64,000 nt of DNA from positions 111,045 through 175,044 of the forward strand of contig NZ_JALJZY010000004.1 of assembly GCF_024171525.1 (NCBI RefSeq). The letters are read 5' to 3'. Below are positions 39,053-48,250 of the stretch, piece after piece; the first letter of the stretch is position 1; each line of letters starts with the position of its first letter. Made by a program: the position numbers and the translations under genes. The notes beneath the pieces are model-generated. The model searched no databases, was not told the origin of the DNA, and was given only the letters and a program-made list of their open reading frames with translations. This DNA is from Neisseriaceae bacterium HSC-16F19. GTDB lineage: Bacteria; Pseudomonadota; Gammaproteobacteria; Burkholderiales; Neisseriaceae.

Positions 39053-40123
39053 ATGACCAAGCATATTGCCATTTTGCCCGGTGACGGCATCGGCCCGGAA
39101 ATCATTGCCCAAGCGGTGCGCGTGCTCGACCGTCTGATTGCCGACGGTTTGGCGGCGGAATACAGCTATGCGCCCCTGGGCGGTGCCGCTTACGACGAAT
39201 ACGGTGCGCCGTATCCGGAATTCACCCAAGAGCTGTGCCGCCGTGCCGATGCGGTGCTGCTGGGTGCGGTGGGCGGCCCGCAATACGATACCCTGGACCG
39301 TCCGCTGCGCCCGGAACGCGGTCTGTTGGCCATCCGCAAAGATTTGAATCTGTTTGCCAATCTGCGCCCGGCGGTGCTGTATCCGGAATTGGCCAATGCT
39401 TCCACCCTCAAACCGGAAGTGGTGGCGGGTTTGGATGTGCTGATTGTGCGCGAACTGACCGGCGATATTTATTTCGGCGAGCCGCGCGGCATTAGCACCA
39501 ATGCCCAGGGAGAGCGCGAGGGTGTGAACACCATGCGCTACAGCGAGAGCGAAATCCGCCGCATCGGCAAAATCGCGTTTGAAGCGGCGCAAAAACGCGG
39601 CAAGAAGCTGTGTTCCGTGGACAAGGCCAATGTGCTGGAAACCACCGAGTTGTGGAAACAGGTGATGACCGAATTGTCCGCCGATTATCCGGATGTGGAA
39701 CTGAGCCATATGTATGTGGACAATGCCGCCATGCAGCTCGTGCGTGCGCCCAAGCAGTTTGACGTAATGGTGACCGGCAATATTTTCGGCGACATTCTCT
39801 CCGATCAGGCGTCCATGCTTACCGGCTCCATCGGCATGCTGCCCTCGGCCTCGCTCAACGAAACCGGCAAGGGTATGTACGAACCTTCCCACGGCTCCGC
39901 ACCGGATATTGCCGGACAAAACAAGGCCAATCCGCTGGCCACCATATTGTCGCTGGCCATGCTGCTGCGCTACAGCCTCGGCGACGAAGCCGCCGCCAAA
40001 CGCGTGGAAGCGGCCGTGGGCAAGGTGTTGGCGCAAGGCTACCGCACCGGCGATATTTTTGAAGACGGCACCCGCTTGGTCAGCTGCTCGGAAATGGGCG
40101 ATGCGGTGCTGGCGGCACTGTAG
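39053..40123 (+). CDS. leuB: 3-isopropylmalate dehydrogenase
   Basis: Third step of leucine synthesis: oxidative decarboxylation of 3-isopropylmalate. Landmarks are ILPGDGIGPEI, LLGAVGGPQYDTLDRPLRPE, LRPAVLYPEL, VRELTGDIYFGEPRG, the metal-binding VTGNIFGDILSDQASMLTGS and YEPSHGSAPDIAGQNKANPL. Length 356. RBS AAGGA. Other leu genes are not in the window. The TAG stop (40121-40123) is part of a GTAG-headed palindrome, as in cysI. Confidence 0.96.
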   Translation: MTKHIAILPGDGIGPEIIAQAVRVLDRLIADGLAAEYSYAPLGGAAYDEYGAPYPEFTQELCRRADAVLLGAVGGPQYDTLDRPLRPERGLLAIRKDLNLFANLRPAVLYPELANASTLKPEVVAGLDVLIVRELTGDIYFGEPRGISTNAQGEREGVNTMRYSESEIRRIGKIAFEAAQKRGKKLCSVDKANVLETTELWKQVMTELSADYPDVELSHMYVDNAAMQLVRAPKQFDVMVTGNIFGDILSDQASMLTGSIGMLPSASLNETGKGMYEPSHGSAPDIAGQNKANPLATILSLAMLLRYSLGDEAAAKRVEAAVGKVLAQGYRTGDIFEDGTRLVSCSEMGDAVLAAL

Positions 40124-40146
40124 GCCGGATTCTTGAATCCGACATA
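40120..40146. repeat. Single GTAG-palindrome unit supplying the leuB stop
   Basis: TGTAGGCCGGATTCTTGAAT followed by CCGACA; the TAG is the leuB stop codon. A GTAGGGGCGGGTTTTACACC unit follows at 40174-40199. Confidence 0.7.
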
Positions 40147-40222
40147 ATTGTTGCAGCATGCAGCTACTGAATGTAGGGGCGGGTTTTACACCCGCCCGCA
40201 AGGCTGCCTGAAGAATTAGACT

Positions 40223-40291
40223 GTAGGTTGGGTCGAAAGACCCAACATTTTTGAAATTTTAACAAGTGTTGGGTCTGGCGACCCAACCTAC
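40223..40291. repeat. Inverted GTAG-palindrome pair (TTGGGTC family)
   Basis: GTAGGTTGGGTCGAAAGACC left and the mirror TGGGTCTGGCGACCCAACCT right, in the leuB-pqiA gap. Confidence 0.85.
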
Positions 40292-40369
40292 ATATTAGCC
40301 GCACCCAATAAAGCATACCGCGTGGGTGCAAGCACACCCCCTGCAAGTTTTGAAAACCGGAAACCCTCT

Positions 40370-41650
40370 GTGAACACCCGTTACCGCCCCGTCCGTGAAG
40401 AGGGGCTGCCCGAACACACGCTGGACTGCCACGGCTGCGGCCTGGCGCAGACGGTGCCGCGCCTGCGGCCGGGGCAGAGTGCCTATTGCGTGCGCTGCCG
40501 CCATCCGCTGGCGCGGGTGTCGCGTTTCCCCTTCAGCCTGCCGCCGGCCTTGGGACTGGCCTCGCTGATTCTGATTGCGCTGGTCTATACCCAGCTGTTT
40601 ATGCAGGTGGAAATGCCGGGCATGTTTGTGCGCCTGACCCTGCCGGAAATGGTGCGTGTGCTGTTGGCTCAGGATTTCGGCGTGTTGGCGGAAGTGATGC
40701 TGGCGCTCACCTTCGGCATTCCGCTGCTGTTTTGTTTGACCTGTCTGTATGTTTACGGCGGTCTGCTGTGGCGGCGGCAGTTGCCGGCCATGCTGTGGGT
40801 CACGCGGGTGCTGGTGCGTCTGCGCTACTGGATGATGGTGGATGTGTTTTTTATTTCCACCCTGGTGGCGGAAGTGAAGCTGGGCACGGTGGCGGTCACC
40901 GAATACGGCCCGGCGTTCTGGCTGATGTTTGCCCTGTCGGTATTGCTGTTGCGTATGGCGCAAAGCATTCCCGAGCACTGGGTGTATTTCCAAATCCAGC
41001 AATTGCGCGGGCGCGAACCGGCCAAGCTGTTGCGCACCGCCAATACCGTCAATTGCAGCAAATGTCTGTTTCACCAGCCCGCTTCGCGCAGCCGCTGCTC
41101 GGTGTGCGGCTCGGCACTCTATCGCCGCCGTCCGGAAAGCATGAGCACGAGCCTCGCCTTTCTGTTGGCGGCGCTGATTCTGTATCTGCCCGCCAACCTC
41201 ATGCCCATCATGATTTCCAGCAATCCCTTTGTTACCGAAATCAACACCATTTTGGACGGCATTGCCTATATGTGGCGTCAGGGCGACCGCCTGGTGGCGG
41301 TGATTATTTTCAGCGCCAGCGTGGCCGTGCCGGTGCTGAAAATCCTGGCGCTGATGGTGCTGCTGTATTCGGCCAAGGTGCGGCCGCTGCTGGAACACAC
41401 GCGTCTGGCGCTGCTCTACCGCATCACCGAATCCATAGGCCGCTGGTCGATGATCGACATCTTCGTCATCATCATTCTCATGTCCACCTTCCGCACCCAT
41501 GTGGCGCGGGTGGTGCCCGGCCCGGCGGCGATTTATTTCTGTCTGGTGGTCATCCTCACCATGCTGGCGGCCATTTATTTCGACCCGCGCCTGCTTTGGG
41601 ATAAAATGGCGCCCGTTTCCAACCGCAAAACCGTAAAGCATTCCGCATGA
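40370..41650 (+). CDS. pqiA: Paraquat-inducible protein A (PqiA)
   Basis: Inner-membrane partner of the PqiB tunnel protein, thought to help lipid movement between membranes. It has two zinc-ribbon-like cysteine sets (LDCHGCG...YCVRCRHPL near the N-terminus and NCSKCLFHQ...RCSVCGSALY in the middle), each followed by four hydrophobic helices, the tandem layout of PqiA/YebS proteins. GTG at 40370 (codons NTRYRPVREEG) is preferred; a GTG 16 codons upstream lies in repeat sequence. Length 426. Its stop overlaps pqiB (ATGA). Confidence 0.88.
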   Translation: MNTRYRPVREEGLPEHTLDCHGCGLAQTVPRLRPGQSAYCVRCRHPLARVSRFPFSLPPALGLASLILIALVYTQLFMQVEMPGMFVRLTLPEMVRVLLAQDFGVLAEVMLALTFGIPLLFCLTCLYVYGGLLWRRQLPAMLWVTRVLVRLRYWMMVDVFFISTLVAEVKLGTVAVTEYGPAFWLMFALSVLLLRMAQSIPEHWVYFQIQQLRGREPAKLLRTANTVNCSKCLFHQPASRSRCSVCGSALYRRRPESMSTSLAFLLAALILYLPANLMPIMISSNPFVTEINTILDGIAYMWRQGDRLVAVIIFSASVAVPVLKILALMVLLYSAKVRPLLEHTRLALLYRITESIGRWSMIDIFVIIILMSTFRTHVARVVPGPAAIYFCLVVILTMLAAIYFDPRLLWDKMAPVSNRKTVKHSA

Positions 41651-43275
41651 AAAACAACCCTCCGCCCTCAGAACACACCGCCACCGTGCGCCAGACGCCG
41701 GTGTTTAATTCGGTGGTGTGGCTGATTCCGCTGGTGGCGCTGATTACCGGCGGCTGGCTGTGGTTCCAGCACATCCGCAGCACCGGCCCGGTGGTGACCC
41801 TGTATATGGACAACGCCGAGGGCATCGAACCGGGCAATACCGTGGTCAAGGTGCTCAATGTCAATGTCGGCCGCGTGACCCATGTCAAACTGCGTGACCA
41901 GGGGCAGGGGGTGGAACTGACCGCCAAGCTCAACGGCGATGTGCGCGACATGGTGCGTGCCGACACCCGCTTCTGGGTGGTGAAGCCGCGCATAGACCAA
42001 AGCGGCATTACCGGCCTCAATACGCTGGTGTCCGGCGCCTATCTGGCCTTCAGCCCCGGCCGCAGCGATGAAAAAGCCACCACCTTTACCGTCACCGACC
42101 TGCCGCCGACCACGGTGGACGGCGGCAGCGGCGTGCGTTTGCGCCTTACCGGCCGCGGCGGCCGCCTGATCAGTGCCGGCAGCCCCGTGCTCTACGGCGA
42201 TATGGTGGTGGGGCAGGTGGAACAGTCCGAGTTCGACCCCAAAACCCGCCGCAACCATTACCGCATCTACATCCACAGCCCCAATGACCAGCTGCTCAAC
42301 CGCGATGCGCAATTCTGGATACACCGCGGCATCAATATCGAAACCGGCGGCGGCGGCTTCAAAATCGACGCTCCGCCCTTGCCCGCGCTGCTCTCCGGCG
42401 CCATCGCCTTTAATGTGCCTTACGGCAGCCAGGCCGCCTCGGTGGCGGACGATACCGAATTCATGCTCTACGACAGCCAGGCGGAAATCGACAACCGCCC
42501 CAGCGAACGGGCGCTTTACTATGTGGTGTTTTTCCGCCAGTCCGTACGCGGGCTGATGGCGGGCGCGCCGGTGGAATACAAGGGCATTAATGTGGGCACG
42601 GTGGCCGAAGTGCCGTATTTCGCCCACAACGACAGCCACAAACTGTTTGCCAACGGCTGGGTGCCGGTGCGCATCCGCATCGAGCCTGCGCGCATGGAAA
42701 TCAATGCCGACGAACAAAGCGTGGCTGCTTGGCGCACGCAAATCGAACAGGCGGCTGCGCGCGGCTTGGGCGCCACGCTCAGCAGCAGCAATCTGCTCAC
42801 CGGCGGCCTGTATGTGGAATTGTCCGACGGCCCGCAAAGCATGCTCAAACCCATGAGCGAATACCGCGGCGATGCGGTGCTGGGCAGCCGCAGCGGCGGC
42901 CTCGACGAATTGCAAAACCAGCTCGGCGCCTTGCTGGAGAAATTCAACAAGCTGCCGCTGGAACAAACCCTGGCCGAGCTCAACGGCAGCCTGAAATCCC
43001 TGCGCGCCACGCTCAACAGCGCCAATACCCTGATTGCCCAGCCGTCCACCCAGGCCATTCCGCAGGAATTGAACCAAACCCTGCGCGAGTTGCGCAGCAC
43101 CCTGGCCGGGGTGTCGCCGGAATCGCCGCTTTACGGCGAAGTGCAGCAAACCTTAAAGAGCATAGACCGCACCCTCAAAGACGCGCAGCCGACGCTGCGC
43201 ACTTTGAAACAGCAACCCAATGCCCTGATTTTCAAACCTTCCGGCAGTGATCCGCTGCCCAAAGGAGTGCGCTGA
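41647..43275 (+). CDS. pqiB: MCE-domain protein PqiB
   Basis: Forms the periplasmic tunnel of the Pqi lipid-transport system. After one N-terminal membrane helix (VVWLIPLVALITGGWLWF) come three MCE domains: about 47-140 (DNAEGIEPGNTVVKVLNVNV), 160-225 (GVRLRLTGRGGRLISAGSP) and 285-385 (VRGLMAGAPVEYKGINVGTV). The C-terminal part (from about 415) is a long helical stretch with Leu heptads, as in PqiB. Length 542. It overlaps pqiA by 4 bp and pqiC by 1 bp. Confidence 0.93.
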   Translation: MKNNPPPSEHTATVRQTPVFNSVVWLIPLVALITGGWLWFQHIRSTGPVVTLYMDNAEGIEPGNTVVKVLNVNVGRVTHVKLRDQGQGVELTAKLNGDVRDMVRADTRFWVVKPRIDQSGITGLNTLVSGAYLAFSPGRSDEKATTFTVTDLPPTTVDGGSGVRLRLTGRGGRLISAGSPVLYGDMVVGQVEQSEFDPKTRRNHYRIYIHSPNDQLLNRDAQFWIHRGINIETGGGGFKIDAPPLPALLSGAIAFNVPYGSQAASVADDTEFMLYDSQAEIDNRPSERALYYVVFFRQSVRGLMAGAPVEYKGINVGTVAEVPYFAHNDSHKLFANGWVPVRIRIEPARMEINADEQSVAAWRTQIEQAAARGLGATLSSSNLLTGGLYVELSDGPQSMLKPMSEYRGDAVLGSRSGGLDELQNQLGALLEKFNKLPLEQTLAELNGSLKSLRATLNSANTLIAQPSTQAIPQELNQTLRELRSTLAGVSPESPLYGEVQQTLKSIDRTLKDAQPTLRTLKQQPNALIFKPSGSDPLPKGVR

Positions 43276-43793
43276 TGCGACGTGTTTTATGGATGGCCGC
43301 CGCCGTGTTGCTGACGGCCTGCGGCGGTGCCGCCGGACAGTATTACCGCCTGCCCGACAGCGGTTTCGAGCTGGTGCAGGATGCGCGTGTGCCGGTGTTG
43401 CTCAAAGTGGTGATGCCCGACAGCCTCAACGGCGAGAGCCTGGTGTACCAGACTTCCGCCACCCAAGTGCATTTCACCCGCCAGCACCAATGGAGCGAAG
43501 AACCGGCACCGGCGGTGGCCAAATCGCTGGCCAATGCGCTCAACCGCCAGGGCGGGCGCTACCGCTATACCGTGACGGCCGAAGGCCGCGGCCCCACGCT
43601 CACCGTGTACATCGAACGTTTCCAAGGCCAGTACAACGGCCACACCCGCGTCAGCGGTTACAGCCAATGGTCGGACGGCACGCCGGGGCGCAATTTCGAT
43701 ATCGAAACCCCGCAGCAGGGTGACGGCTACGATGCCATGGTGCAGTCCTTGGCCGAAGGACTGCGCCGCGCCGCAGCCGTGGTGGCGCCGTGA
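43275..43793 (+). CDS. pqiC: Pqi-associated outer-membrane lipoprotein PqiC
   Basis: A 172-residue lipoprotein: MRRVLWMAAAVLLTACGG, lipobox LTAC (Cys16). The body matches the ABC-type transport auxiliary component family (YYRLPDSG, VVMPDSLNGESLVYQTSATQ, EPAPAVAKSLANALN). The TGATG junction with pqiB implies coupled translation; the GTGA junction with the next gene does too. Confidence 0.88.
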   Translation: MRRVLWMAAAVLLTACGGAAGQYYRLPDSGFELVQDARVPVLLKVVMPDSLNGESLVYQTSATQVHFTRQHQWSEEPAPAVAKSLANALNRQGGRYRYTVTAEGRGPTLTVYIERFQGQYNGHTRVSGYSQWSDGTPGRNFDIETPQQGDGYDAMVQSLAEGLRRAAAVVAP

Positions 43794-44590
43794 CCGCGGT
43801 CAGTCTCACCGTTTTGGGCTGCGGCAGCTCTTCCGGCACGCCGGTGGTGGGCTGCGATTGCGCCGTGTGCCTAAGCCCGCTGCCTGAAAACACCCGCAGC
43901 CGTTGCAGTGCCTATATCCGCATCGGCGGGAGCGGCTGGGTTATCGACACCGGCACCGATTTCCGTTATCAGGCGCTGCGCGAACAGCTGCCGCGCGTGG
44001 ACGGCGTGCTCTACACCCATCCGCATGCCGACCACCTCAACGGCATCGACGATTTGCGCGCCTTCTGCTACCGCCAGCAGGGCGCCATTGCCGTTTACGG
44101 CAGCGAATTCACCCTCAACAATATCGAAACCCGGTTTGATTATGCTTTTTGGCCGCCCACCCATTATTGGAACCGTCCGGTGCTCACCGCCCACAGGCTG
44201 CCTGAAAGCCGCAACGGCTCGCCGGTACTGGATTTAGGCGGCGTGCCGCTGTGGCATTACCAGGCCCCGCACGGGCGCTGGCACAGCAGCATCTACCGCA
44301 TCGGCAATATCGCCTGGATTACCGATGTCAATCATTTGGACGACGCAATCGTGGCCGCCTTGGCGGGCTTGGACTACCTGTTTTTGGATTGCCTGACCGA
44401 AGCCGAATACCCCAGCCATTTGAGCGTGGCGCAGGCGTTTGACTACGCCCGCCGCATCGGCGCGCGCCAGACTTACTTTATCCACATGACCCACTTTTTG
44501 GAGTACACCGATTTAAACCGCAGAAGCCCGCCCGCTTGTGCCGCGGCTTATGACGGTTTGAGAGTGTGCAGTGAGTGGCAGGCTGCCTGA
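43790..44590 (+). CDS. Metallo-beta-lactamase-fold hydrolase (PhnP-like)
   Basis: A 266-residue enzyme with the dinuclear metal motif THPHADHLNGIDD (His77, His79, Asp81, His82). The N-terminal GTPVVGCDCAVC (Cys22, Cys24, Cys27) recalls the extra zinc site of PhnP, a phosphoribosyl cyclic phosphodiesterase. Metal-binding downstream residues are in ITDVNHLDDA and HMTHFLE. No phn genes are nearby, so a cyclic phosphodiesterase of unknown substrate is the cautious reading. GTG start overlapping the pqiC stop. Two uptake sequences are embedded (near 43880 and 44199). Confidence 0.82.
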   Translation: MTAVSLTVLGCGSSSGTPVVGCDCAVCLSPLPENTRSRCSAYIRIGGSGWVIDTGTDFRYQALREQLPRVDGVLYTHPHADHLNGIDDLRAFCYRQQGAIAVYGSEFTLNNIETRFDYAFWPPTHYWNRPVLTAHRLPESRNGSPVLDLGGVPLWHYQAPHGRWHSSIYRIGNIAWITDVNHLDDAIVAALAGLDYLFLDCLTEAEYPSHLSVAQAFDYARRIGARQTYFIHMTHFLEYTDLNRRSPPACAAAYDGLRVCSEWQAA

Positions 44591-44592
44591 AA

Positions 44593-44697
44593 TATAGTCT
44601 TTAAAATAAGAACGATACGGCGTTGCTGCGCCTTGCCGTACTATCTGTACTGTCTGCGGCTTGCTGCCTTGTCTCGTTCTTATTTTATGCGACTATA
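44593..44697. mobile_element. Correia-like repeat element, short form
   Basis: 105 bp in the orientation TATAGTCTTTAAAATAAGAA ... CCGTACTATCTGTACTGTC ... TTATTTTATGCGACTATA, right after the metallo-hydrolase stop. Confidence 0.88.
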
Positions 44698-44706
44698 CCG
44701 TAGGCC

Positions 44707-44784
44707 GTAGGGTGGGCATGCTTGCCCACCAATCATCTTGGTTAATCAGAGATTTAAAATGGTGGGCAGGAATGCCCACCCTAC
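44707..44784. repeat. Inverted GTAG-palindrome pair (GTGGGCAT family)
   Basis: GTAGGGTGGGCATGCTTGCC left, mirror of GTAGGGTGGGCATTCCTGCC right. A single TCGGATTC unit follows at about 44832-44852. Confidence 0.85.
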
Positions 44785-44910
44785 CCATGTTGCTGTTTTC
44801 AGAAAATTATTGCGAAAGCCGTATTGAGTGTGTCGGATTCAAGAATCCGACCTGAGTAGACACAAAAACGGCGGGTAAGTACCCGCCGCTGTGTCAAGAA
44901 TGAATAGGAC

Positions 44911-45516
44911 TTAAGGCGCTTTGTCGCCGATTTTGCTTTCCTGACCGGAGAGCAGGTTGCGGATATTGCTTTTGTGGCGGTAGAGTACCAGCACCGCAAT
45001 TACCGCCACCGCCCACACCCAAGAGGTGTAGGGCATGAGGAAATAGGCCGCCACGGGGCTGACCAAGGTGGCCACCAGCGCCGCCAGTGATGACACTTTG
45101 AAGCCGAAGGCCATTACCAGCCACACGGCCACGCAAATCAGCGCCACCGGCCAGGAGAGCGCAAACAGCACCCCCACGGCGGTGGCCACGCCTTTACCAC
45201 CCTTAAAGCGGAAAAACACCGGCCACATATGTCCGGCCAAGACCGCCACCGCCACCAGGGCGATGGTGATGTTGTCCAGCCCCAGGGCCGGTTGGAAATG
45301 CAGTGCCAGCCACACCGCCAGCCAGCCCTTGAGGGCGTCGCCCAAGAGGGTGAGCACCGCCGCCAGTTTACGGCCGCTGCGCAGCACATTGGTGGCGCCG
45401 GGATTGCCGGAGCCGTAGCTGCGCGGGTCGGCCATGCCCATGGCTTTGGACACGATGACCGCAAACGACAGCGAGCCAATCAGATAGGCCGAGGCGGTGG
45501 CGAGAAAATTAACCAT
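44911..45516 (-). CDS. plsY: Glycerol-3-phosphate acyltransferase PlsY
   Basis: Membrane enzyme that transfers an acyl group from acyl-phosphate to glycerol-3-phosphate, the first step of phospholipid synthesis. ATG 45514-45516 gives MVNFLATASAYLIGSLSFAV, 201 residues. The three family motifs are visible: GSGNPGATNVLRS, the FKGGKGVATAVGVL glycine-rich loop and HKSNIRNLLSGQESKIG. It is divergent from folB, as often seen in proteobacteria. Confidence 0.95.
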   Translation of the reverse strand: MVNFLATASAYLIGSLSFAVIVSKAMGMADPRSYGSGNPGATNVLRSGRKLAAVLTLLGDALKGWLAVWLALHFQPALGLDNITIALVAVAVLAGHMWPVFFRFKGGKGVATAVGVLFALSWPVALICVAVWLVMAFGFKVSSLAALVATLVSPVAAYFLMPYTSWVWAVAVIAVLVLYRHKSNIRNLLSGQESKIGDKAP

Positions 45517-45580
45517 AAACAAACAATCTTTAACATTACTGTGCCAAATCAGGCCGCATTTTAGCGCAGAGAGCTTTGCT

Positions 45581-45949
45581 ATGGATACCATCTTTTTACA
45601 CGGCTTGAAAGCCGAAACCCTGATCGGCGTCTATGACTGGGAGCGGCGGCAGCGGCAGACGCTGGTGCTGGACCTGACTTTGGGCACCGATTTTGCCGCC
45701 GCTGCCGCCAGCGACAATATTGCCGACACCATCCATTACGCCGAAGTGGCCGAAGTGCTGCGCCAAAATCTGGCCGAACAGCAGTTTTTGCTGTTGGAGG
45801 CGCTGGCCGAACATGTAGCCGCCCTCATCCTCACCGATTTCGGCGCCCGCTGGGTGCGGGTGCGGGTGGTGAAGCCGGGCATACTGCCGCAGGTGGCCAG
45901 CGTAGGCGTGGAAATCGAGCGCCACGCCCAAAGCAGTGGAGACGCATGA
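45581..45949 (+). CDS. folB: Dihydroneopterin aldolase
   Basis: Folate synthesis: cleaves dihydroneopterin to 6-hydroxymethyl-dihydropterin and glycolaldehyde. ATG 45581 gives MDTIFLHGLKAETLIGVYDW, 122 residues; an earlier in-frame ATG overlaps plsY and is rejected. Key features are GVYDWERR (catalytic Glu), DTIHYAEVAEVL (Tyr) and FLLLEALAEHVA. Its stop overlaps the nnrE start. Confidence 0.93.
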   Translation: MDTIFLHGLKAETLIGVYDWERRQRQTLVLDLTLGTDFAAAAASDNIADTIHYAEVAEVLRQNLAEQQFLLLEALAEHVAALILTDFGARWVRVRVVKPGILPQVASVGVEIERHAQSSGDA

Positions 45950-46560
45950 TGGGCGCAACAGTGGAATACAGCATTGCCGAAATGCGTGCCTGGGAAGACG
46001 CCGCCGTGGCCGCGGGCGGCAGCTATGCCGGGCTGATGGAAAACGCCGGTGCGCGCGCCGCCGCCGCGTTGGCGGTCCGCTGCGGCACCCCGCAGCGCAC
46101 GCTGGTGTTGTGCGGCCACGGCAATAACGGCGGCGACGGCTGGGTGCTGGCCCGCCATCTGGCCGCACGCGGCTGGCCGGTGCTGGCCTGTCTGCTCACC
46201 GCAGGTGCGGCCTCGCCGCTCAACCGCGACAACCACGCCGCCCTGCCGTCGCAGGTGGCGCAGGTGGCCGACCCGCTGTTGTGGCTGCCCGAATGCAGTG
46301 TGGTGGTGGATGCCGTGTTCGGTACCGGTTTTGACGGCGATTTGCCGCCGGCGGTGGCGCGCGTGTTTCAGGCAGCCAATGCCGCGACACACAGCCTGCG
46401 CGTGGCACTGGACATACCCAGCGGCGTACACGGCGACAGCGGCCGCGCCGCCCCGCACAGCTTTGCCGCCGCCTTGACCTATACCTTCCAGGCACGCAAG
46501 CCCGCCCACCGCCTGGCCGCGGCACAATGCGGCGAGGTGGTGTGTATTAATATTGAGTAA
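45946..46560 (+). CDS. nnrE: NAD(P)H-hydrate epimerase (YjeF N-terminal domain)
   Basis: Repairs NAD(P)H damage by epimerising the R-hydrate. Contains LMENAGARAA, CGHGNNGGDGW (56-66), VVDAVFGTGFDGDLP and LDIPSGVHGDSG. At 204 residues it is the epimerase domain alone; the dehydratase half fused in E. coli YjeF is absent and not seen nearby. The start overlaps folB (ATGATG/TGA). Confidence 0.9.
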   Translation: MMGATVEYSIAEMRAWEDAAVAAGGSYAGLMENAGARAAAALAVRCGTPQRTLVLCGHGNNGGDGWVLARHLAARGWPVLACLLTAGAASPLNRDNHAALPSQVAQVADPLLWLPECSVVVDAVFGTGFDGDLPPAVARVFQAANAATHSLRVALDIPSGVHGDSGRAAPHSFAAALTYTFQARKPAHRLAAAQCGEVVCINIE

Positions 46561-46580
46561 AAAGGCTGCCTGAAAAGGCT

Positions 46581-46649
46581 GTAGGTTGGGTTGAAAACCC
46601 AACACATTCTGAACGTTTAACGGTTGTTGGGTCTTTCGACCCAACCTAC
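46581..46649. repeat. Inverted GTAG-palindrome pair (TTGGGTC family)
   Basis: GTAGGTTGGGTTGAAAACCC left and mirror TTGGGTCTTTCGACCCAACC right, between nnrE and aroE, preceded by an uptake sequence. Confidence 0.85.
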
Positions 46650-46690
46650 GGCTGCTGTCGCAACAAAAATCAGTTTTACCCGGAGTCACC

Positions 46691-47509
46691 ATGTCTGTTT
46701 ATGCCGTTTTCGGCAATCCCATCGCCCACAGCCGCTCGCCGCAAATCCATCAGGCGTTTGCGGCAGAGGAGGGGGCGGCCATCGAATACCGGCGCATCCT
46801 CGCCCCCGTCGACGGTTTTGCCACGGAGCTGACGGCGTTTTTTGCCGCCGGTGGTCAGGGTTGCAATGTCACCGTGCCGTTTAAAACCGAAGCCCATGCG
46901 CTGGCGGATGATTTGTCCGCGCGCGCCCGTGCCGCCGGGGCGGTCAATACCCTGCAAGGCCGTGCTGACGGCAGCCTCTACGGCGACAATACCGACGGCA
47001 TCGGCCTGGTACACGACATCACCGTCTTGCAGGGTGTGTCCCTGCGCGACAAGCATATTCTGATGGCCGGTGCCGGCGGTGCCGCGCGCGGCGCGGTGCT
47101 GCCCTTGCTGGCCGAAGCACCGGCCTCGCTGACCATTGCCAACCGCACTGCCGACAAGGCGCGCCAATTGGGCGCCGAGTTTGGCGTTGAAGGGGTGGGC
47201 TATGCAGCGGTGGCGGCGCGCCGTTTTGATGTGGTCATCAATGCCACTTCAGGCAGCCTGCACGGCGAATGGCCGCCCTTGAGCGATGCCTTGCTGGGGC
47301 AGGCGGCGCTGGTGTACGACATGATGTATGCCGCCGCACCGACACCGTTTTTGCAGCACGCCCGTGCCTGCGGTGCCGCAGCGGTGGCCGACGGCCTGGG
47401 CATGCTGGTGGCGCAGGCGGCGGCGGCCTATGCGCTGTGGCGCGGATTTTCCCCGCAGGTGGCACCGGTGGTGGCGGCCATGCGCCGGGAAATGGAGGCG
47501 GGCGCATGA
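46691..47509 (+). CDS. aroE: Shikimate dehydrogenase
   Basis: NADPH-dependent step of aromatic amino-acid synthesis. AVFGNPIAHSRSPQIH (substrate serines), NVTVPFKTEA (catalytic Lys), AGAVNTL, GDNTDGIGL and the NADP loop LMAGAGGAARGAVLPLL are present. Length 272. Its stop overlaps mtgA (ATGA). An uptake sequence lies within the gene (near 47249). Confidence 0.95.
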   Translation: MSVYAVFGNPIAHSRSPQIHQAFAAEEGAAIEYRRILAPVDGFATELTAFFAAGGQGCNVTVPFKTEAHALADDLSARARAAGAVNTLQGRADGSLYGDNTDGIGLVHDITVLQGVSLRDKHILMAGAGGAARGAVLPLLAEAPASLTIANRTADKARQLGAEFGVEGVGYAAVAARRFDVVINATSGSLHGEWPPLSDALLGQAALVYDMMYAAAPTPFLQHARACGAAAVADGLGMLVAQAAAAYALWRGFSPQVAPVVAAMRREMEAGA

Positions 47510-48195
47510 AATGGCTCAAATGGCTGCTGATGCTGCCGGTGGCGGCTGTGTTGCTGTTTCACGCCTATATTTACGGCAGCATCCACACTTTTCGCGCGGT
47601 GGCGCCGCACACCACCTCGTTTATGGACATGCGCATGCGCCAGCTGGCGGACACCAAGCCCGATGTGCGTTTGGATTACCGCTGGGTGCCGTACGAGCGC
47701 ATTTCCGTGAATTTGAAAAAAGCGCTGATCGCTTCGGAAGACGCGCAGTTTGCCGGGCACGGCGGTTTCGACTGGAACGGCATCCGTCACGCCATGAAAC
47801 GCAACGAACAAAGCGGCGCCATCCGTGCCGGCGGTTCCACCATCAGCCAGCAGCTGGCGAAAAACCTGTTTCTGAACGAAAGCCGCAGCTATGTGCGCAA
47901 AGGCGAAGAGGCGCTGATTACCGCGCTGATGGAAGCCACCACCGGCAAGGAGCGCATTTTTGCGCTGTATCTGAACGTGATCGAATGGGATTACGGCGTT
48001 TACGGTGCCGAAGCCGCCAGCCAGCGTTTTTTCAAGCGCAGCGCCGACAATCTGAGCCCGCAACAGGCGGCGCAACTGGCCGCCCGCGTGCCGCGCCCGC
48101 TGTTTTATGCCGACAATCCCAAACACAAAGGCTGGCGCGCCAAAGCCAATATTATTTTGCGGCGCATGGGCTCGGCGGAATTGCCGGAAGATTAG
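47506..48195 (+). CDS. mtgA: Monofunctional biosynthetic peptidoglycan transglycosylase
   Basis: Polymerises lipid II into glycan chains. The frame opens further upstream, but ATG 47506 (MKWLKWLLMLPVAAVLLFHA, a single membrane anchor) overlaps the aroE stop and gives the normal length of 229. The GT51 motifs are EDAQFAGHGGFDWNGI (catalytic Glu), AGGSTISQQLAKNLF and LNVIEWDYGVYGAEAASQRF. The gene order aroE-mtgA is common in beta- and gammaproteobacteria. Confidence 0.94.
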   Translation: MKWLKWLLMLPVAAVLLFHAYIYGSIHTFRAVAPHTTSFMDMRMRQLADTKPDVRLDYRWVPYERISVNLKKALIASEDAQFAGHGGFDWNGIRHAMKRNEQSGAIRAGGSTISQQLAKNLFLNESRSYVRKGEEALITALMEATTGKERIFALYLNVIEWDYGVYGAEAASQRFFKRSADNLSPQQAAQLAARVPRPLFYADNPKHKGWRAKANIILRRMGSAELPED

Positions 48196-48250
48196 GTTCC
48201 GGCCGATTTTTCAGGCGGCCTGAAAAGCTTTAATTAATTAAGGAAAGCAT

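Noticed and set aside
41668..43149. 493-codon minus-strand ORF opposite pqiB
   Set aside because: High-GC antisense frame with no recognisable motif; pqiB on the plus strand has three clear MCE domains and coupled neighbours.
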